This document shows positions 30,422 to 39,936 of a stretch of DNA of 64,000 nucleotides, piece after piece. The notes beneath the pieces are model-generated. The model saw only the letters and a list, made by a program, of their open reading frames with translations. It was not told where the DNA came from and did not search any database. How positions within the stretch are numbered: position 1 is the first letter of the stretch; every line of letters starts with the position of its first letter. Both the position numbers and the translations under genes were made by a program. The stretch is from the NCBI RefSeq assembly GCF_018388445.1, contig NZ_CP074405.1:2728001-2792000 (forward strand), written 5' to 3'. Origin of the DNA: Cellulomonas wangleii (GTDB lineage: Bacteria; Actinomycetota; Actinomycetes; Actinomycetales; Cellulomonadaceae).

Positions 30422-30996
30422 CCCACACCTCCGTCCTGCGCGCCCGCCGGAGCGGCACCGCCGTCCTCGCCCATCGCCTCACGCAGCTGCCGCAGCGCGC
30501 GCGAGGCGGTCGACTTCACCGTTCCCACCGCGATGCCGAGGTCGTCCGCGACCTCCTTCTCGGTCAACCCCTCGAGGTGTCGCAGCACGACGACCCGACG
30601 CTGCCGCGGCGTGAGCAGCGCCAGCGCCCGCACCAGCCGGTCCCGGTCCGCGTGCACGTCCTGGGCGTCGGCGACACCGGTCTCCGGCAACCGGTCCGTC
30701 GAGAGGAGCACCTCACGACGGCGCCGGCGCCACGTCGAGATCCGCTGGTTCGCCAGCACGCGACGTGCATACGCCAAGGGCTCGCGCTCACGGGCGCGGT
30801 CCCAGACCAGGTAGGTACGCACGAGCGCCTGCTGCACGAGCTCGTCCGCCTGGTGCGCGTCGCCGCAGAGCAGCCACGCCGTGCGGGCGAGCGACGGCGC
30901 GGCCACGGTCATGAACGCGGCGAACTCCTCGTCGCGGCCGCGACCTGCCGGCGGCAGCGTCGCGACGGACTCGGTCGCGTCCTGCTCCACCGGCAC
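30418..30996 (-). CDS. SigE-family ECF RNA polymerase sigma factor
   Basis: A 192-residue extracytoplasmic-function sigma factor with regions 2 and 4 only. Region 2 includes DELVQQALVRTYLVWDR and region 4 LTPRQRRVVVLRHLEGLTEKEVADDLG, ending in the helix VGTVKSTASRALRQLRE. Length and motifs fit the actinobacterial SigE-family group. The GTG start has GGGAGGG upstream. It is translationally coupled to the single-pass membrane protein that probably controls it; the regulon cannot be read from this window. Confidence 0.94.
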   Translation of the reverse strand: MPVEQDATESVATLPPAGRGRDEEFAAFMTVAAPSLARTAWLLCGDAHQADELVQQALVRTYLVWDRAREREPLAYARRVLANQRISTWRRRRREVLLSTDRLPETGVADAQDVHADRDRLVRALALLTPRQRRVVVLRHLEGLTEKEVADDLGIAVGTVKSTASRALRQLREAMGEDGGAAPAGAQDGGVG

Positions 30997-31112
30997 GGTG
31001 CCCTCCCGGCTCGCTCTCCACGGACGCCGGTCTCGACGCCCTCACACCCCTTACACGCCTGACGCCCCACGAAGGTTGCGCCGCGGGGCATCGGGATCGT
31101 TCCGGGTGCGGC

Positions 31113-31604
31113 TCAGGCCTGGACGGGCTCGCCGTCGCCGAGGAGCTTGCGCAGGTACGCGTAGGTGAGGTCGCCGGCCGTCCGGTCGTGCTGGTGCTCG
31201 TAGCCGGCCTTGTTGTAGAGCGCGATGTTCTGCAGGGAGTCGCGGCCGGTGAAGACCCAGACCTCCTCGATGCCGTCGGGCAGCGTCGGCAGGATCGCCG
31301 AGAGCAGCTCGGTCCCGATGCCCTTGCCCTGCAGGTCGGGCGCCACCGCGAACCGGCCGAGCGTGGCCTTGGTCCCCTCGACCAGCACGCGGATCGAGCC
31401 GACGAGCCGGTGGCCCCACCACGCGCCGAGCGTGATGACCCCGTCCGCGCGCAGGTCCTCCTCGAGCTCACGGAGCGTCTGCGTCAGCGGCGGGATGTTC
31501 GGGTCGCCGTACTGCTGCGCCTCGGTGACGAAGGCGGCGCGGCGCAGCGTGAGCAGCTCACCCGCGTCGTCCACGGTGACCGGGCGGATGTCGAGGGCCG
31601 TCAT
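31113..31604 (-). CDS. GNAT family N-acetyltransferase
   Basis: A 163-residue acetyl-CoA-dependent acetyltransferase. The acetyl-CoA pyrophosphate-binding motif is [14 protein letters not shown] (about residue 89), preceded by the typical strand TLGRFAVAP. Substrate unknown. A CACCAT box ends six bases before the ATG at 31604, so it may be leaderless like its divergent neighbour purU, whose start is only 48 bases away. Confidence 0.92.
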   Translation of the reverse strand: MTALDIRPVTVDDAGELLTLRRAAFVTEAQQYGDPNIPPLTQTLRELEEDLRADGVITLGAWWGHRLVGSIRVLVEGTKATLGRFAVAPDLQGKGIGTELLSAILPTLPDGIEEVWVFTGRDSLQNIALYNKAGYEHQHDRTAGDLTYAYLRKLLGDGEPVQA

Positions 31605-31638
31605 GGCGCCATGGTGTCAGCCCGCGGCGCCCGCGCAC

Positions 31639-31644
31639 TACTCT
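31639..31644 (+). promoter_or_regulatory. Candidate -10 box (TACTCT) for purU, leaderless start
   Basis: TACTCT fits TANNNT and ends eight bases before the GTG at 31653; it supports that start over the longer open frame upstream. Confidence 0.45.
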
Positions 31645-31652
31645 CGGACCTC

Positions 31653-32519
31653 GTGTCCTCCACTTCGCCCGTCGACCCGACGCACCTCGTCCTGACCCTG
31701 TCGTGCCCCGACCGCCCCGGCATCGTCGCGGCCGTCGCCGGCCTGCTGGCCGAGCACGGGGGCAACATCACCGAGTCGCAGCAGTTCGGCGACCCGCTGT
31801 CGGGGCTGTTCTTCATGCGGGTCCAGGTGACGACCGACGTGCCGGTGACCCAGCTGCGGGCGGACCTGACGCGGCTGGCCGCGCGGTTCGAGATGGCCTG
31901 GCAGCTGGACGTCGCCGGGCGGCCCGTGCGCACGCTCGTCATGGTGTCGACCACCGCCCACTGCCTCAACGACCTGGCGTTCCGGCAGCGGTCGGAGGCA
32001 CTGCCCATCGACCTGGTCGCGGTGGTCTCGAACCACGACCTGCTGCGGCCCATGGCGGACTTCTACGGCATCCCGTTCCACCACGTGCCCGTGACGGCCG
32101 CGACCAAGGCGGCCGCCGAGGAGCAGCTGCTCGCGCTGGTCGAGGAGCTCGACGTCGAGCTGGTGGTGCTCGCGCGGTACATGCAGATCCTCTCGGACGA
32201 CCTGTGCCGGCGCCTGCAGGGCCGCGTCATCAACATCCACCACTCCTTCCTGCCGTCGTTCAAGGGCGCGCGCCCGTACGCGCAGGCGCACCAGCGGGGC
32301 GTCAAGCTCATCGGGGCGACCGCCCACTACGTGACCGGGGACCTCGACGAGGGACCGATCATCGAGCAGGACGTCGAGCGCGTCGACCACACGCACGCCG
32401 TCCAGGACCTCGTCGCGCTGGGCCAGGACGTCGAGCGGCGGGCGCTGGCGCGGGCGGTCCGGTGGCACGCCGAGCACCGCGTGCTGCTCGACGGCAACCG
32501 GACCATCGTCTTCCGCTGA
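31653..32519 (+). CDS. purU: Formyltetrahydrofolate deformylase
   Basis: Hydrolyses 10-formyl-THF to THF and formate, balancing one-carbon pools for glycine and purine synthesis. The 288-residue product has an N-terminal ACT regulatory domain ([21 protein letters not shown]) and a C-terminal formyltransferase-fold domain with [37 protein letters not shown] and [19 protein letters not shown]. These include the catalytic Asn-His-Asp set. Length matches the family. It lies in the same window as glyA, folD, purN and purH but in its own unit. Confidence 0.97.
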   Translation: MSSTSPVDPTHLVLTLSCPDRPGIVAAVAGLLAEHGGNITESQQFGDPLSGLFFMRVQVTTDVPVTQLRADLTRLAARFEMAWQLDVAGRPVRTLVMVSTTAHCLNDLAFRQRSEALPIDLVAVVSNHDLLRPMADFYGIPFHHVPVTAATKAAAEEQLLALVEELDVELVVLARYMQILSDDLCRRLQGRVINIHHSFLPSFKGARPYAQAHQRGVKLIGATAHYVTGDLDEGPIIEQDVERVDHTHAVQDLVALGQDVERRALARAVRWHAEHRVLLDGNRTIVFR

Positions 32520-32601
32520 CGCGACCCACGGGGCCCGGCCGGCGCGCGTCGCAGGCCGGCTCGATCGTTCGCCCACGTCCGCCCGGAGGGACGGGCGCGT
32601 G

Positions 32602-32613
32602 CGAAGCGTTTCG
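32602..32613. promoter_or_regulatory. LacI-type operator-like palindrome upstream of the CBM2 esterase
   Basis: CGAAGCGTTTCG is a 12-base near-palindrome (one mismatched pair) with the central CG typical of LacI-family operators. A second, weaker site with central CG (GGCAATCGTTCGCC, 32661-32674) follows before the esterase start. No LacI gene is present in the window. Confidence 0.45.
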
Positions 32614-32731
32614 GGGCGTGCGGTGGCCCCGCGGCAGGGACATGCTCGGCTCGACGGCCCGGCAATCGTTCGCCGGGTCGCGTCGACTGCGCCGCGCGCA
32701 CTGCCGCGCCCGGCCGGGCCAGGAGGACACG

Positions 32732-34183
32732 ATGAGAACACTCCGCAGCGGCGCGGGTCGCCGCACCGCCGTGCGCGCCGGGCTCCTGGGCACCGCGTTC
32801 GCACTCGCGCTGACCGGCGCGGCGCAGCTCGCGACCGCCCCGCCCGCGCAGGCCGCCTCGCTCGTCGAGGTGTCCGGGTTCGGCAGCAACCCCGGCGGGC
32901 TGCGGATGAACCTGTTCGTCCCCGACCGCCTCGCGGCGACCCCCGGGGTCCTCGTCGTCGTGCACTACTGCACGGGCAGCGCGCAGGCGATGTACAACGG
33001 CTCGCAGTTCGACGAGCTGGCCTCCCAGCACGGGTTCATCGCGATCTACCCGAGCACGAACCGGCCCGGCAACTGCTTCGACGTCTCGTCGACGGCCGCC
33101 ATGACGCGTGACGGCGGCAGCGACCCGCAGAGCATCGTCCAGATGGTCCGGTACGTGCAGCAGCGGTACACCACCGACACGTCGCGCGTGTTCGTCACGG
33201 GCGTCTCCTCCGGTGCCATGACCACCCAGCTGCTGCTGGCGGAGTACCCCGACGTCTTCGCCGCCGGGTCGGCGTTCGCCGGGGTCCCCGCGACGTGCTT
33301 CTCGACCGGTGGCGCGGCCCCCGGCACCAGCGCGCAGGCCGGCTGGAACAGCGACTGCGCGCAGGGCCGGCGGATCCTCACCGCCCAGCAGTGGGGCGAC
33401 CTCGCACGTGCGACCTACCCGGGGTACACGGGCAAGCGCCCGCGCGTGCAGCTCTGGCACGGCACGAACGACGAGACCCTGAACTTCCAGAACTTCACCG
33501 AGGCCGTGAAGCAGTGGACGAACGTGCTGGGCGTGAGCGCGACGCCCGCGTCCACGGAGACCATCGGCTCCAACCGCACCCGCGCCCGTTACGGCGGCAC
33601 CGGGACGCAGGCCCCGCTGGAGACCAACCGGTTGCAGGGCACGTCGCACAACCTGCCCGTCGACGCGGCCGCGGCGATCGCGTTCTTCGGGCTGGACCAG
33701 GCGGCGCCGACGCCCACGCCCACGCCCAGCGTGACGCCCACCCCGAGCGTGACCCCCACGCCGACCGTGACACCGACCGTGACACCGAGTCCCACCGTCA
33801 CGCCGACGCCGACCACGACCCCCTCGCCCGGCACGACGCCGACGCCCGGCCCCACCCCGGCCGTGGGCGGGTGCGCCGTGACCTACGCGGTCAACCAGTG
33901 GAACACCGGCTTCACGGCGAACCTCACGGTGCGCAACACGTCGAGCACCCCGGTCGACGGCTGGACGCTGCGGTGGTCGTTCCCCTCGGGGCAGCAGGTG
34001 ACGCAGTCGTGGAGCAGCACGGTCTCCCAGACGGGCAGCCAGGTCACGGCGACCAACGCCCCCTGGAACGGGTCGATCCCGCCCGGCGGCTCCGTGCAGA
34101 TCGGGTTCAACGGGTCGCACACCGGTACCAACACGGCACCGACGGCGTTCACCCTCAACGGCGTGACCTGCGCGGTCGCCTGA
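32732..34183 (+). CDS. Secreted PHB-depolymerase-family esterase with C-terminal CBM2
   Basis: Extracellular serine esterase, probably an acetyl-xylan or feruloyl esterase acting on decorated xylan. The 483-residue precursor has a signal peptide (cleavage near AQAAS, about residue 37). The alpha/beta-hydrolase domain of the CE1/PHB-depolymerase type carries the nucleophile Ser159 in GVSSG, an aspartate in WHGTNDETL and a histidine in GTSHNLP. Next come a Pro/Thr/Val linker of [11 protein letters not shown] repeats (about residues 325-378) and a CBM2 module ([14 protein letters not shown]...). AGGAGGA precedes the ATG. Secreted with the xylanase, it would remove side groups that block the backbone enzyme. 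Confidence 0.94.
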   Translation: MRTLRSGAGRRTAVRAGLLGTAFALALTGAAQLATAPPAQAASLVEVSGFGSNPGGLRMNLFVPDRLAATPGVLVVVHYCTGSAQAMYNGSQFDELASQHGFIAIYPSTNRPGNCFDVSSTAAMTRDGGSDPQSIVQMVRYVQQRYTTDTSRVFVTGVSSGAMTTQLLLAEYPDVFAAGSAFAGVPATCFSTGGAAPGTSAQAGWNSDCAQGRRILTAQQWGDLARATYPGYTGKRPRVQLWHGTNDETLNFQNFTEAVKQWTNVLGVSATPASTETIGSNRTRARYGGTGTQAPLETNRLQGTSHNLPVDAAAAIAFFGLDQAAPTPTPTPSVTPTPSVTPTPTVTPTVTPSPTVTPTPTTTPSPGTTPTPGPTPAVGGCAVTYAVNQWNTGFTANLTVRNTSSTPVDGWTLRWSFPSGQQVTQSWSSTVSQTGSQVTATNAPWNGSIPPGGSVQIGFNGSHTGTNTAPTAFTLNGVTCAVA

Positions 34184-34198
34184 CGCGCGCACCGTTTC

Positions 34199-34231
34199 CC
34201 GCGGGTCCCGGGCTGCGGCCCGGGCCCGCGG
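34199..34231 (+). terminator. Hairpin terminator after the esterase
   Basis: CCGCGGG and CCCGGG pair with CCCGGG and CCCGCGG across a one-base bulge, with a CTGCGG loop, 16 bases after the esterase stop. Confidence 0.65.
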
Positions 34232-34249
34232 CGCGCAGGGCCGGACTCG

Positions 34250-34280
34250 CAAATCGTTTCGTCTCATATCTCCTTGAGAT
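34250..34280 (+). promoter_or_regulatory. AT-richer promoter region of the small membrane protein, with palindrome
   Basis: CAAATCGTTTCG (34250-34261) is followed by ATCTC-CTT-GAGAT (34268-34280), a perfect 5-bp inverted repeat. The region is unusually AT-rich for this chromosome and lies 70 bases before the ATG. Confidence 0.4.
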
Positions 34281-34347
34281 TTCATCCACCACGGTGGGTG
34301 GCACCGGCGCCTCTCGGCACCGACGCTACCGATCGAAGGGGAGTCCC

Positions 34348-34818
34348 ATGTCCGCCGACGTCGCACCCACTGCCGCATCCTCCGGCGCCACCACGGCGCC
34401 CGCGCCCCGCGCCGCCCGCCGCACCCGCCTGCTGGGCACGCTCCTCACCGCCCTCGGGATCGTCATGGCCCTCGCCGGGGTCGCCACCTGGGGTGGCATC
34501 GCCCAGGGCCTCGCGCAGGAGGAGATCGTCGTCTCCGACAACGCCGCGGCGTTCGCGGGGTCGCCCGTGGTGACGCCCTGGACGGCGTGGGCCCAGGCCG
34601 AGGTGATCCGCACCGACCTGGACGAGATGACCGGCGGGCTGACCTACGCCGAGATGGACCGCGAGGACCCGCAGCGCCAGGCCGTCGCGACCGGGACGTT
34701 CCTGCGCGCCTCGCTCATCACGTCGGTCATCGCGTTCGGTGTCGCGCTCGCGCTCGTCGGCATCGGGACCGGGTTCGTCCTGGGCGGGCTGGGTCTGCGC
34801 AGCGCGTCGGCCGGTTGA
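34348..34818 (+). CDS. Small two-helix membrane protein, function unknown
   Basis: A 156-residue protein with a polar Ala/Thr-rich N-terminus, one membrane helix at about residues 28-50, an extracytoplasmic loop (SDNAAAFAGSPVVTPWTAWA, TGGLTYAEMDREDPQRQ) and a second helix at about residues 122-150. Similar actinobacterial proteins are sometimes labelled aromatic ring-opening dioxygenase LigA, but nothing here resembles a dioxygenase and I do not use that name. The ATG has AAGGGGAG upstream. Confidence 0.85.
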   Translation: MSADVAPTAASSGATTAPAPRAARRTRLLGTLLTALGIVMALAGVATWGGIAQGLAQEEIVVSDNAAAFAGSPVVTPWTAWAQAEVIRTDLDEMTGGLTYAEMDREDPQRQAVATGTFLRASLITSVIAFGVALALVGIGTGFVLGGLGLRSASAG

Positions 34819-34904
34819 GCGCCGCGGGGTGCGGGCGTGCGCGGTGCCGCCCGCACCCGCCTCGTCCGAGGCGTCGTGCGGGGCCGTCGCGCCCCGCCGC
34901 TCCT

Positions 34905-34961
34905 GGTCAGAGCATGCCGTCGAGGTCAGAGCATGCCGTCGAGGTCAGAGCACGGCGTCGA
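34905..34961. repeat. 19-bp tandem repeat, three copies, over the single-domain ATPase stop
   Basis: Three adjacent copies of GGTCAGAGCATGCCGTCGA at 34905, 34924 and 34943; the third has two base changes and holds the last codons and stop of the minus-strand ATPase gene. The two outer copies are identical, so the 3' end of the gene has been copied downstream. Confidence 0.9.
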
Positions 34962-35799
34962 GCGGGTGCGTCCGGGAGACCTGCGTGGCTCCCGTGATCG
35001 CCGCGAGCAGCTCCTCCTGGGTGACCGAGCGGGCGTCGAACGACCCGTTGTTGCGGCCGTGGCGCAGCACCTCGATGCGGTCGGCGACCGCGCGCACGTC
35101 GTTGAGGTTGTGGCTGATCAGCACGACGCCCAGGCCCAGCTCACGCAGGCGCTGGATGTGCGTGAGCACCTCGGCCGTGTGCGCGACGGACAACGCCGCG
35201 GTCGGCTCGTCGAGGATCACCAGCCGGGGCGAGCCGATGAGGGTGCGGGCGATCGCGACCGTCTGCCGCTGCCCCGCGGACAGGTGGCCGATCGGGGTGC
35301 GCACGGACGGGATCCGGCTCGTCAGGTCCCGCAGGATGCCGCGGGCGACGCGCTCCATCTCGCCGTCCCGCATGAGCGAGTGCTCGCGCAGCTCGCGGCC
35401 CAGGAAGAGGTTGGCCGTGACGTCGAGGTTCTCGCACAGCGCGTAGTCCTGGAAGACCGTCGCGACACCTGCCTGGTGGGCGTCGGACGGCGAGCCGATG
35501 GTGATCGGCTCCCCGCCCATCTCGATCAGGCCCGCGTCGGGCTGCACGACCCCGGAGACCACCTTGGCGAGCGTCGACTTGCCGGCACCGTTGTCACCCA
35601 CCAGCGCGACGACCTCGTGCGGGTGCACGGTGAGGTCCACGTCCACCAGCGCCTCGACCGCGCCGAACCGCTTGGACACCTGACGCAACGACAGCACCGG
35701 CGTCCGTCTGCCGACACCCACGGTCCCGACCACCTGCCCTCCGTCGCGCACGTGAGGACCAGTGAAACCCTCGCCCAGGGGCGCGTCAAACCTCGTCAT
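34945..35799 (-). CDS. Single-domain sugar ABC ATPase coupled to ROK regulator (cassette 1)
   Basis: A 284-residue ATPase of the FrcA/RbsA-like (CUT2) type with one nucleotide-binding domain: Walker A GDNGAGKST (about residue 69), Q-loop VFQDYALCENLDV, signature LSAGQRQ (LSAGQ instead of LSGGQ), Walker [12 protein letters not shown], and ISHN switch. The cassette already contains a double-domain ATPase, so this extra subunit is unexpected. The ATG overlaps the ROK stop (ATGA), so it is translated with the regulator rather than with the transporter. It may energise an alternative complex or act with the regulator; this is inference. Confidence 0.9.
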   Translation of the reverse strand: MTRFDAPLGEGFTGPHVRDGGQVVGTVGVGRRTPVLSLRQVSKRFGAVEALVDVDLTVHPHEVVALVGDNGAGKSTLAKVVSGVVQPDAGLIEMGGEPITIGSPSDAHQAGVATVFQDYALCENLDVTANLFLGRELREHSLMRDGEMERVARGILRDLTSRIPSVRTPIGHLSAGQRQTVAIARTLIGSPRLVILDEPTAALSVAHTAEVLTHIQRLRELGLGVVLISHNLNDVRAVADRIEVLRHGRNNGSFDARSVTQEELLAAITGATQVSRTHPLDAVL

Positions 35800-37001
35800 G
35801 AGCCGCCTCCGGCGGGGGTGTCCGAGTGGTCGGCGATGTCCGGTGCACCGCTCACGGCGGCCTGGTCCGTGGCCTCGAGCGCCATCGCGAGCGCGCCGAG
35901 CACGGACGCCCGCACCCCCAGCTCACCGGGGACGACGTCGAGCGTGGCCACCTGGTTGAGCGGCACCCGGCGCGCGATCGCCTCACGCATCGGCTGCACC
36001 AGCACGTCCCCGGTCTGCGCGAGCTCACCACCCACGACGACGCACTGCGGGTTGACGACCATGGCCATGCCCGCCACGACCCCACCGATGACCGCGCCGG
36101 CGTCCGCCACCACCTGCCGGCACCCCGGGTCACCCTCCGCGGCGCGCTGCACCACGTCACGGATGGTCAGCGCGCCGTGCGTCTCGGTCAGTGGCTCGAC
36201 CAGCGCGGGGTACCCCACCACGGTGTCCAGGCAGCCGCGCGAGCCGCACCGGCAGATGCGTCCCTGCGGGTCGACCTGGACGTGCCCGATCTCCCCCGCC
36301 GTGCCGCCGAACCCCCGGTGGAGGTGCCCGGACAGCACGATGCCGGCACCGGTCCCCGTGCCGACGGACACGTACACGACGTCCTGGTAGCCACGGGCGG
36401 CACCGAACCTGCTCTCGGCCAGCGCGCCGAGGTTGGCCTCGTTGTCGACCAGCACCGGCTTGGCGAGCCGCTTGGCCAGCACGTGCACGACGGGGACCTC
36501 GTCCCAGCCCCGCAGCACCCCCCGCACCGTCACGAGACCCGTGCCGGGCTCGACCGGCGCCGGGAGCCCGACGCCCAGCCCCAGCAGGTCGTCGAGCGAG
36601 GCGCCCAGACGCTCCAGGAGGTCGACGACCAGCAGAGCCGCACGGTCCAGCGTGGTGTCGGCGCGGTGCTCGGCGGGCAGCGGCAGGGTCTGCTCGGCGA
36701 CGATCTCGCGCGTGACGTCCGCGAGCGCGACCCGCAGGTGGCGCCGACCGACGTCGACGCCCGCGGCCAGCCCGGTGCGTCGGGCTATGGTGACCAGCTG
36801 CGCGCGCCGCCCGGAGCGGATGGTGCTGCGGGTGTCGACCACACCGGCGGCCAGCAGCTCCTTGACGATCGAGCTGACGGTGGCGGGCGACAGGCCCGTC
36901 GCGGCCGTGAGCTCGACCTGGGTGAGGCCGCCGTACCGCTTGACCGTCTCGACGACGAGAGCGCGGTTGGCGCCCCGGAGGGACGACTGCGATCCCGACA
37001 T
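35796..37001 (-). CDS. ROK family transcriptional regulator (cassette 1)
   Basis: A 401-residue sugar-responsive regulator. The N-terminal winged helix (TQVELTAATGLSPATVSSIV) binds DNA, and the ROK domain follows with PAPVEPGTGLV, GTGTGAGIVLSG and the zinc-type motif CRCGSRGCLD, where Asp replaces the usual Glu. At the position of the kinase catalytic Asp the sequence reads VDNEAN (Glu), which suggests sugar binding without phosphorylation. The ATG at 37001 has GAGGGGA upstream. A terminator separates it from the permease gene, so ROK and the single-domain ATPase likely have their own promoter. Confidence 0.93.
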   Translation of the reverse strand: MSGSQSSLRGANRALVVETVKRYGGLTQVELTAATGLSPATVSSIVKELLAAGVVDTRSTIRSGRRAQLVTIARRTGLAAGVDVGRRHLRVALADVTREIVAEQTLPLPAEHRADTTLDRAALLVVDLLERLGASLDDLLGLGVGLPAPVEPGTGLVTVRGVLRGWDEVPVVHVLAKRLAKPVLVDNEANLGALAESRFGAARGYQDVVYVSVGTGTGAGIVLSGHLHRGFGGTAGEIGHVQVDPQGRICRCGSRGCLDTVVGYPALVEPLTETHGALTIRDVVQRAAEGDPGCRQVVADAGAVIGGVVAGMAMVVNPQCVVVGGELAQTGDVLVQPMREAIARRVPLNQVATLDVVPGELGVRASVLGALAMALEATDQAAVSGAPDIADHSDTPAGGGS

Positions 37002-37084
37002 CGGTCCCCTCACGTCGGCCGAGCCTACTGGCGGCACCGCGGTCACGGGGCCGATCGACCCCGCGCCGCGGTGCACGGATGGGG

Positions 37085-37119
37085 ACGGGCCCGCGCCGGC
37101 GCTGCCGGCACGGGCCCGT
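37085..37119. terminator. Hairpin after the cassette 1 permease
   Basis: Perfect 9-bp outer stem ACGGGCCCG/CGGGCCCGT and an inner GCCGGC/GCCGGC stem, eight bases after the permease stop. Confidence 0.7.
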
Positions 37120-37126
37120 CGTGGCG

Positions 37127-38305
37127 TCAGCGCGCGTCGGCGCGACGCTTGTTCCAGACGTCGAAGGCGACGGCCAGGAGGAGCACGAGGCCCTTGACCA
37201 TCTGCTGGATCGACTGCGGCACGCCCATCAGCTGCATGCCGTTGCTCATGACGGCCATGATCAGCGCACCGGTCATGGCGCCCGTCACGCGGCCCACGCC
37301 ACCGGTCGTCGACGCCCCGCCGATGAACGCGGCGGCGATCGCGTCGAGCTCGAACATGTTGCCCGCGCTCGGCTGCGCGCCGTTCATGCGCGAGGAGTAC
37401 ACGACACCCGCGACACCGGCGAGCAGACCCATGTTCACGTAGGTCCAGAAGGTCACGACGCGGACCTTCACGCCGGACAGCTGCGCGGCGTTGAGGTTGC
37501 CACCGATCGCGTAGACGTGCCGGCCGAAGACCGAGCGCTGCGTGATGACGGAGTACGCCATGATCAGCACCGCGAGCAGGATCAGCACGTTCGGCAGGCC
37601 GCGGTACTGCGCGAGCTGGTACCCGAACCACATGACGACGACGCCGACGGCGACGATCTTGCCGACGAAGATCGGCATGGACTCGACGACCTGCTGGTAC
37701 GCGATGCGCCCGCGGCGCGTGCGCCACTGGCTGACGGCGTACCCGGCCACGGCCACCGCGAAGATCACCAGCGTGAAGACGTCGACCCCGTAGCCCCCGA
37801 ACCAGCCGTTCGTGGAGAACCCGTTGGCGATGTCGTAGTACGTGCCACCGAAGGGCGACAGCGAGACGTTGTCGAGGACCCGGTACGTCATGCCGCGGAA
37901 CAGCAGCATGCCGGCCAGGGTGACGATGAACCCGGGGATCCCGACGTAGGCCACCCAGAAGCCCTGCCACATGCCGACCAGGACGCCGACGACGAGCGCA
38001 GCCAGCACGCCGATCCACCAGGGCGCACCGTGCCGGATGACCAGCACGCCCGCCACGGCGCCGGTGAGCGCGACCACCGACCCGACGGACAGGTCGATCT
38101 GACCCAGCACGATCACCATGACCATGCCGATGGCCAGGATGAGGATGTAGGAGTACTGCAGGACGATGTTCGTCAGGTTGCCCGGGCTGAGGAAGTTCGA
38201 GTTCATCAGCGAGAACATCAGCACGATGATCACGAACGCGATGAAGATCCCGCTCTGGCGGAGGTTCCGCGTCACCATGTCTCCGAAGCCGGCGATGGCC
38301 GTCAT
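37127..38305 (-). CDS. mmsB: Monosaccharide ABC transporter permease, MmsB/XylH type (cassette 1)
   Basis: A 392-residue permease of the CUT2 family with about ten or more hydrophobic helices. The diagnostic [15 protein letters not shown] (about residue 68) and [24 protein letters not shown] stretch ([17 protein letters not shown]), [12 protein letters not shown] and the C-terminal [14 protein letters not shown] are present. It forms the membrane channel for the ChvE-like binding protein and MmsA. The ATG overlaps the MmsA stop by four bases. Confidence 0.94.
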   Translation of the reverse strand: MTAIAGFGDMVTRNLRQSGIFIAFVIIVLMFSLMNSNFLSPGNLTNIVLQYSYILILAIGMVMVIVLGQIDLSVGSVVALTGAVAGVLVIRHGAPWWIGVLAALVVGVLVGMWQGFWVAYVGIPGFIVTLAGMLLFRGMTYRVLDNVSLSPFGGTYYDIANGFSTNGWFGGYGVDVFTLVIFAVAVAGYAVSQWRTRRGRIAYQQVVESMPIFVGKIVAVGVVVMWFGYQLAQYRGLPNVLILLAVLIMAYSVITQRSVFGRHVYAIGGNLNAAQLSGVKVRVVTFWTYVNMGLLAGVAGVVYSSRMNGAQPSAGNMFELDAIAAAFIGGASTTGGVGRVTGAMTGALIMAVMSNGMQLMGVPQSIQQMVKGLVLLLAVAFDVWNKRRADAR

Positions 38306-39858
38306 GATGCAAGGTCCTTTGCTGTCTCGCGCTCGATGGTCATGAGCTCCATCAGCCGCTCCTGGGTGGCCTGCGCGACGGGCACCTCACCGGTGATGCG
38401 CCCGAACGCCAGGGTGTAGATCCGGTCGCAGATGCCGAGCAGCTCGGGCAGCTCGGAGGAGATGACGACGACCGCCTTCCCCGCCGCGACCATCCGGTTG
38501 ATGATCGTGTAGATCTCGTACTTGGCCCCGACGTCGATGCCACGCGTGGGCTCGTCGAGGATCAGCACGTCGGGCTCGGTGTAGAGCCACTTGGCGAGCA
38601 CGACCTTCTGCTGGTTGCCCCCGGAGAGCTTGCCGGTGAGCGCCATGACGGTCGGGGCCTTGATGTTGAGGCTCGCGCGGTACTCCTCCGCGACCTTGAT
38701 CTCCTCGTTGCCGTTGACCCAGCCCCGGGGGGCGAGGCGGCGGATGCCGGCGGCGGAGACGTTGCGGCGGATGTCCTCGATGAGGTTCAGGCCGTAGCGC
38801 TTGCGGTCCTCGGTGGCGTACGCGAGCCCGTGGGAGATCGCGGAGTCCACGTCGCGGACGGAGATCTCCTGCCCGTTCTTGTAGATGCGCCCCGTGATGC
38901 CACGGCCGTACGAGCGGCCGAAGATGCTCATCGCGAGCTCGGTGCGCCCCGCGCCCATCAGGCCGGCGATGCCGACGACCTCACCGGCGCGCACGGTGAA
39001 CGACGCGCCGTCGATCACCACGCGGTCCGACTGCGTGGGATGGCGCACGGTCCAGTCCTCGACGCGCAGCACCTCGTCGCCGATGGCGGGAGTGCGCTCG
39101 GGGTACCGGTGCTCCAGGTCACGGCCGACCATGCCGCGGATGATGCGGTCCTGGGTCGAGCCCGGCTCGGACATGTCCATCGTCTCGATGGTCCGGCCGT
39201 CGCGGATGATGGTCGTGCGGTCGGCGATCTCGGCGATCTCGTTCAGCTTGTGGCTGATGATGATCGACGTGATGCCCTGCTCCTTGAGATGGCGCAGGAG
39301 ATCGAGCAGGTGCTCGGAGTCCGTGTCGTTCAGCGCGGCGGTCGGCTCGTCGAGGATGAGCAGCCTGACCTGCTTCGACAGCGCCTTCGCGATCTCGATG
39401 AGCTGCTGCTTGCCGACACCCAGTTGCGACACCTGCGTCGTCGGGTTCTCGGCGAGGCCCACGCGGGCCAGCAGCCTCGCGGCCTCGGAGTTGGCCTTGT
39501 TCCAGTCGATCAGCGGGCCGCTGCCCCGGACCTCGTTGCCCAGGAAGATGTTCTCCGCGACCGACAGGTACGGCACCAGCGCGAGCTCCTGGTGGATGAT
39601 GACGATCCCGCGGCCCTCGGAGTCGTTGATCGAGCCGAACTCGACCTCCTCACCCTCGAAGACGATGTCGCCGTCGTAGGTGCCGTGCGGGTACACGCCG
39701 GACAGGACCTTCATGAGCGTCGACTTGCCGGCGCCGTTCTCCCCGCAGATGGCGTGGATCTCGCCGCGCCGCACGGTGAGGTTGACGTCCTGCAGCGCCT
39801 TGACCCCCGGGAAGGTCTTGGTGATGGACCGCATCTCGAGGATGTCGCTGTGGTCCAT
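38302..39858 (-). CDS. mmsA: Monosaccharide ABC transporter double-domain ATPase, MmsA type (cassette 1)
   Basis: A 518-residue ATPase with two fused nucleotide-binding domains, as in XylG/RbsA. Domain 1 has Walker [10 protein letters not shown] (about residue 39) and Walker [14 protein letters not shown], with a degenerate signature (LGVGKQQ). Domain 2 has the usual altered Walker A ([10 protein letters not shown], about residue 304), signature LSGGNQQKV and Walker [15 protein letters not shown]. It powers import through MmsB. It is preceded by a strong hairpin and the binding-protein gene, and coupled to mmsB. Confidence 0.95.
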   Translation of the reverse strand: MDHSDILEMRSITKTFPGVKALQDVNLTVRRGEIHAICGENGAGKSTLMKVLSGVYPHGTYDGDIVFEGEEVEFGSINDSEGRGIVIIHQELALVPYLSVAENIFLGNEVRGSGPLIDWNKANSEAARLLARVGLAENPTTQVSQLGVGKQQLIEIAKALSKQVRLLILDEPTAALNDTDSEHLLDLLRHLKEQGITSIIISHKLNEIAEIADRTTIIRDGRTIETMDMSEPGSTQDRIIRGMVGRDLEHRYPERTPAIGDEVLRVEDWTVRHPTQSDRVVIDGASFTVRAGEVVGIAGLMGAGRTELAMSIFGRSYGRGITGRIYKNGQEISVRDVDSAISHGLAYATEDRKRYGLNLIEDIRRNVSAAGIRRLAPRGWVNGNEEIKVAEEYRASLNIKAPTVMALTGKLSGGNQQKVVLAKWLYTEPDVLILDEPTRGIDVGAKYEIYTIINRMVAAGKAVVVISSELPELLGICDRIYTLAFGRITGEVPVAQATQERLMELMTIERETAKDLAS

Positions 39859-39895
39859 GACCCCTCCGTTCAGTGGTGGTGATGGGGCTGGGGGT

Positions 39896-39929
39896 GCGCG
39901 GCCCGGCCGGCTGACCGGCCGGGCCGCGC
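39896..39929. terminator. Strong hairpin between binding-protein and ATPase genes (cassette 1)
   Basis: A perfect 15-bp stem (GCGCGGCCCGGCCGG and complement) with a CTGA loop lies eight bases after the binding-protein stop and 37 bases before mmsA. It probably acts as an attenuator or mRNA stabiliser so that more binding protein than ATPase is made. Confidence 0.75.
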
Positions 39930-39936
39930 GATCGGG

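Noticed and set aside
34348..34818. Annotation as aromatic ring-opening dioxygenase LigA
   Set aside because: The product is a two-helix membrane protein without metal-binding or dioxygenase motifs.
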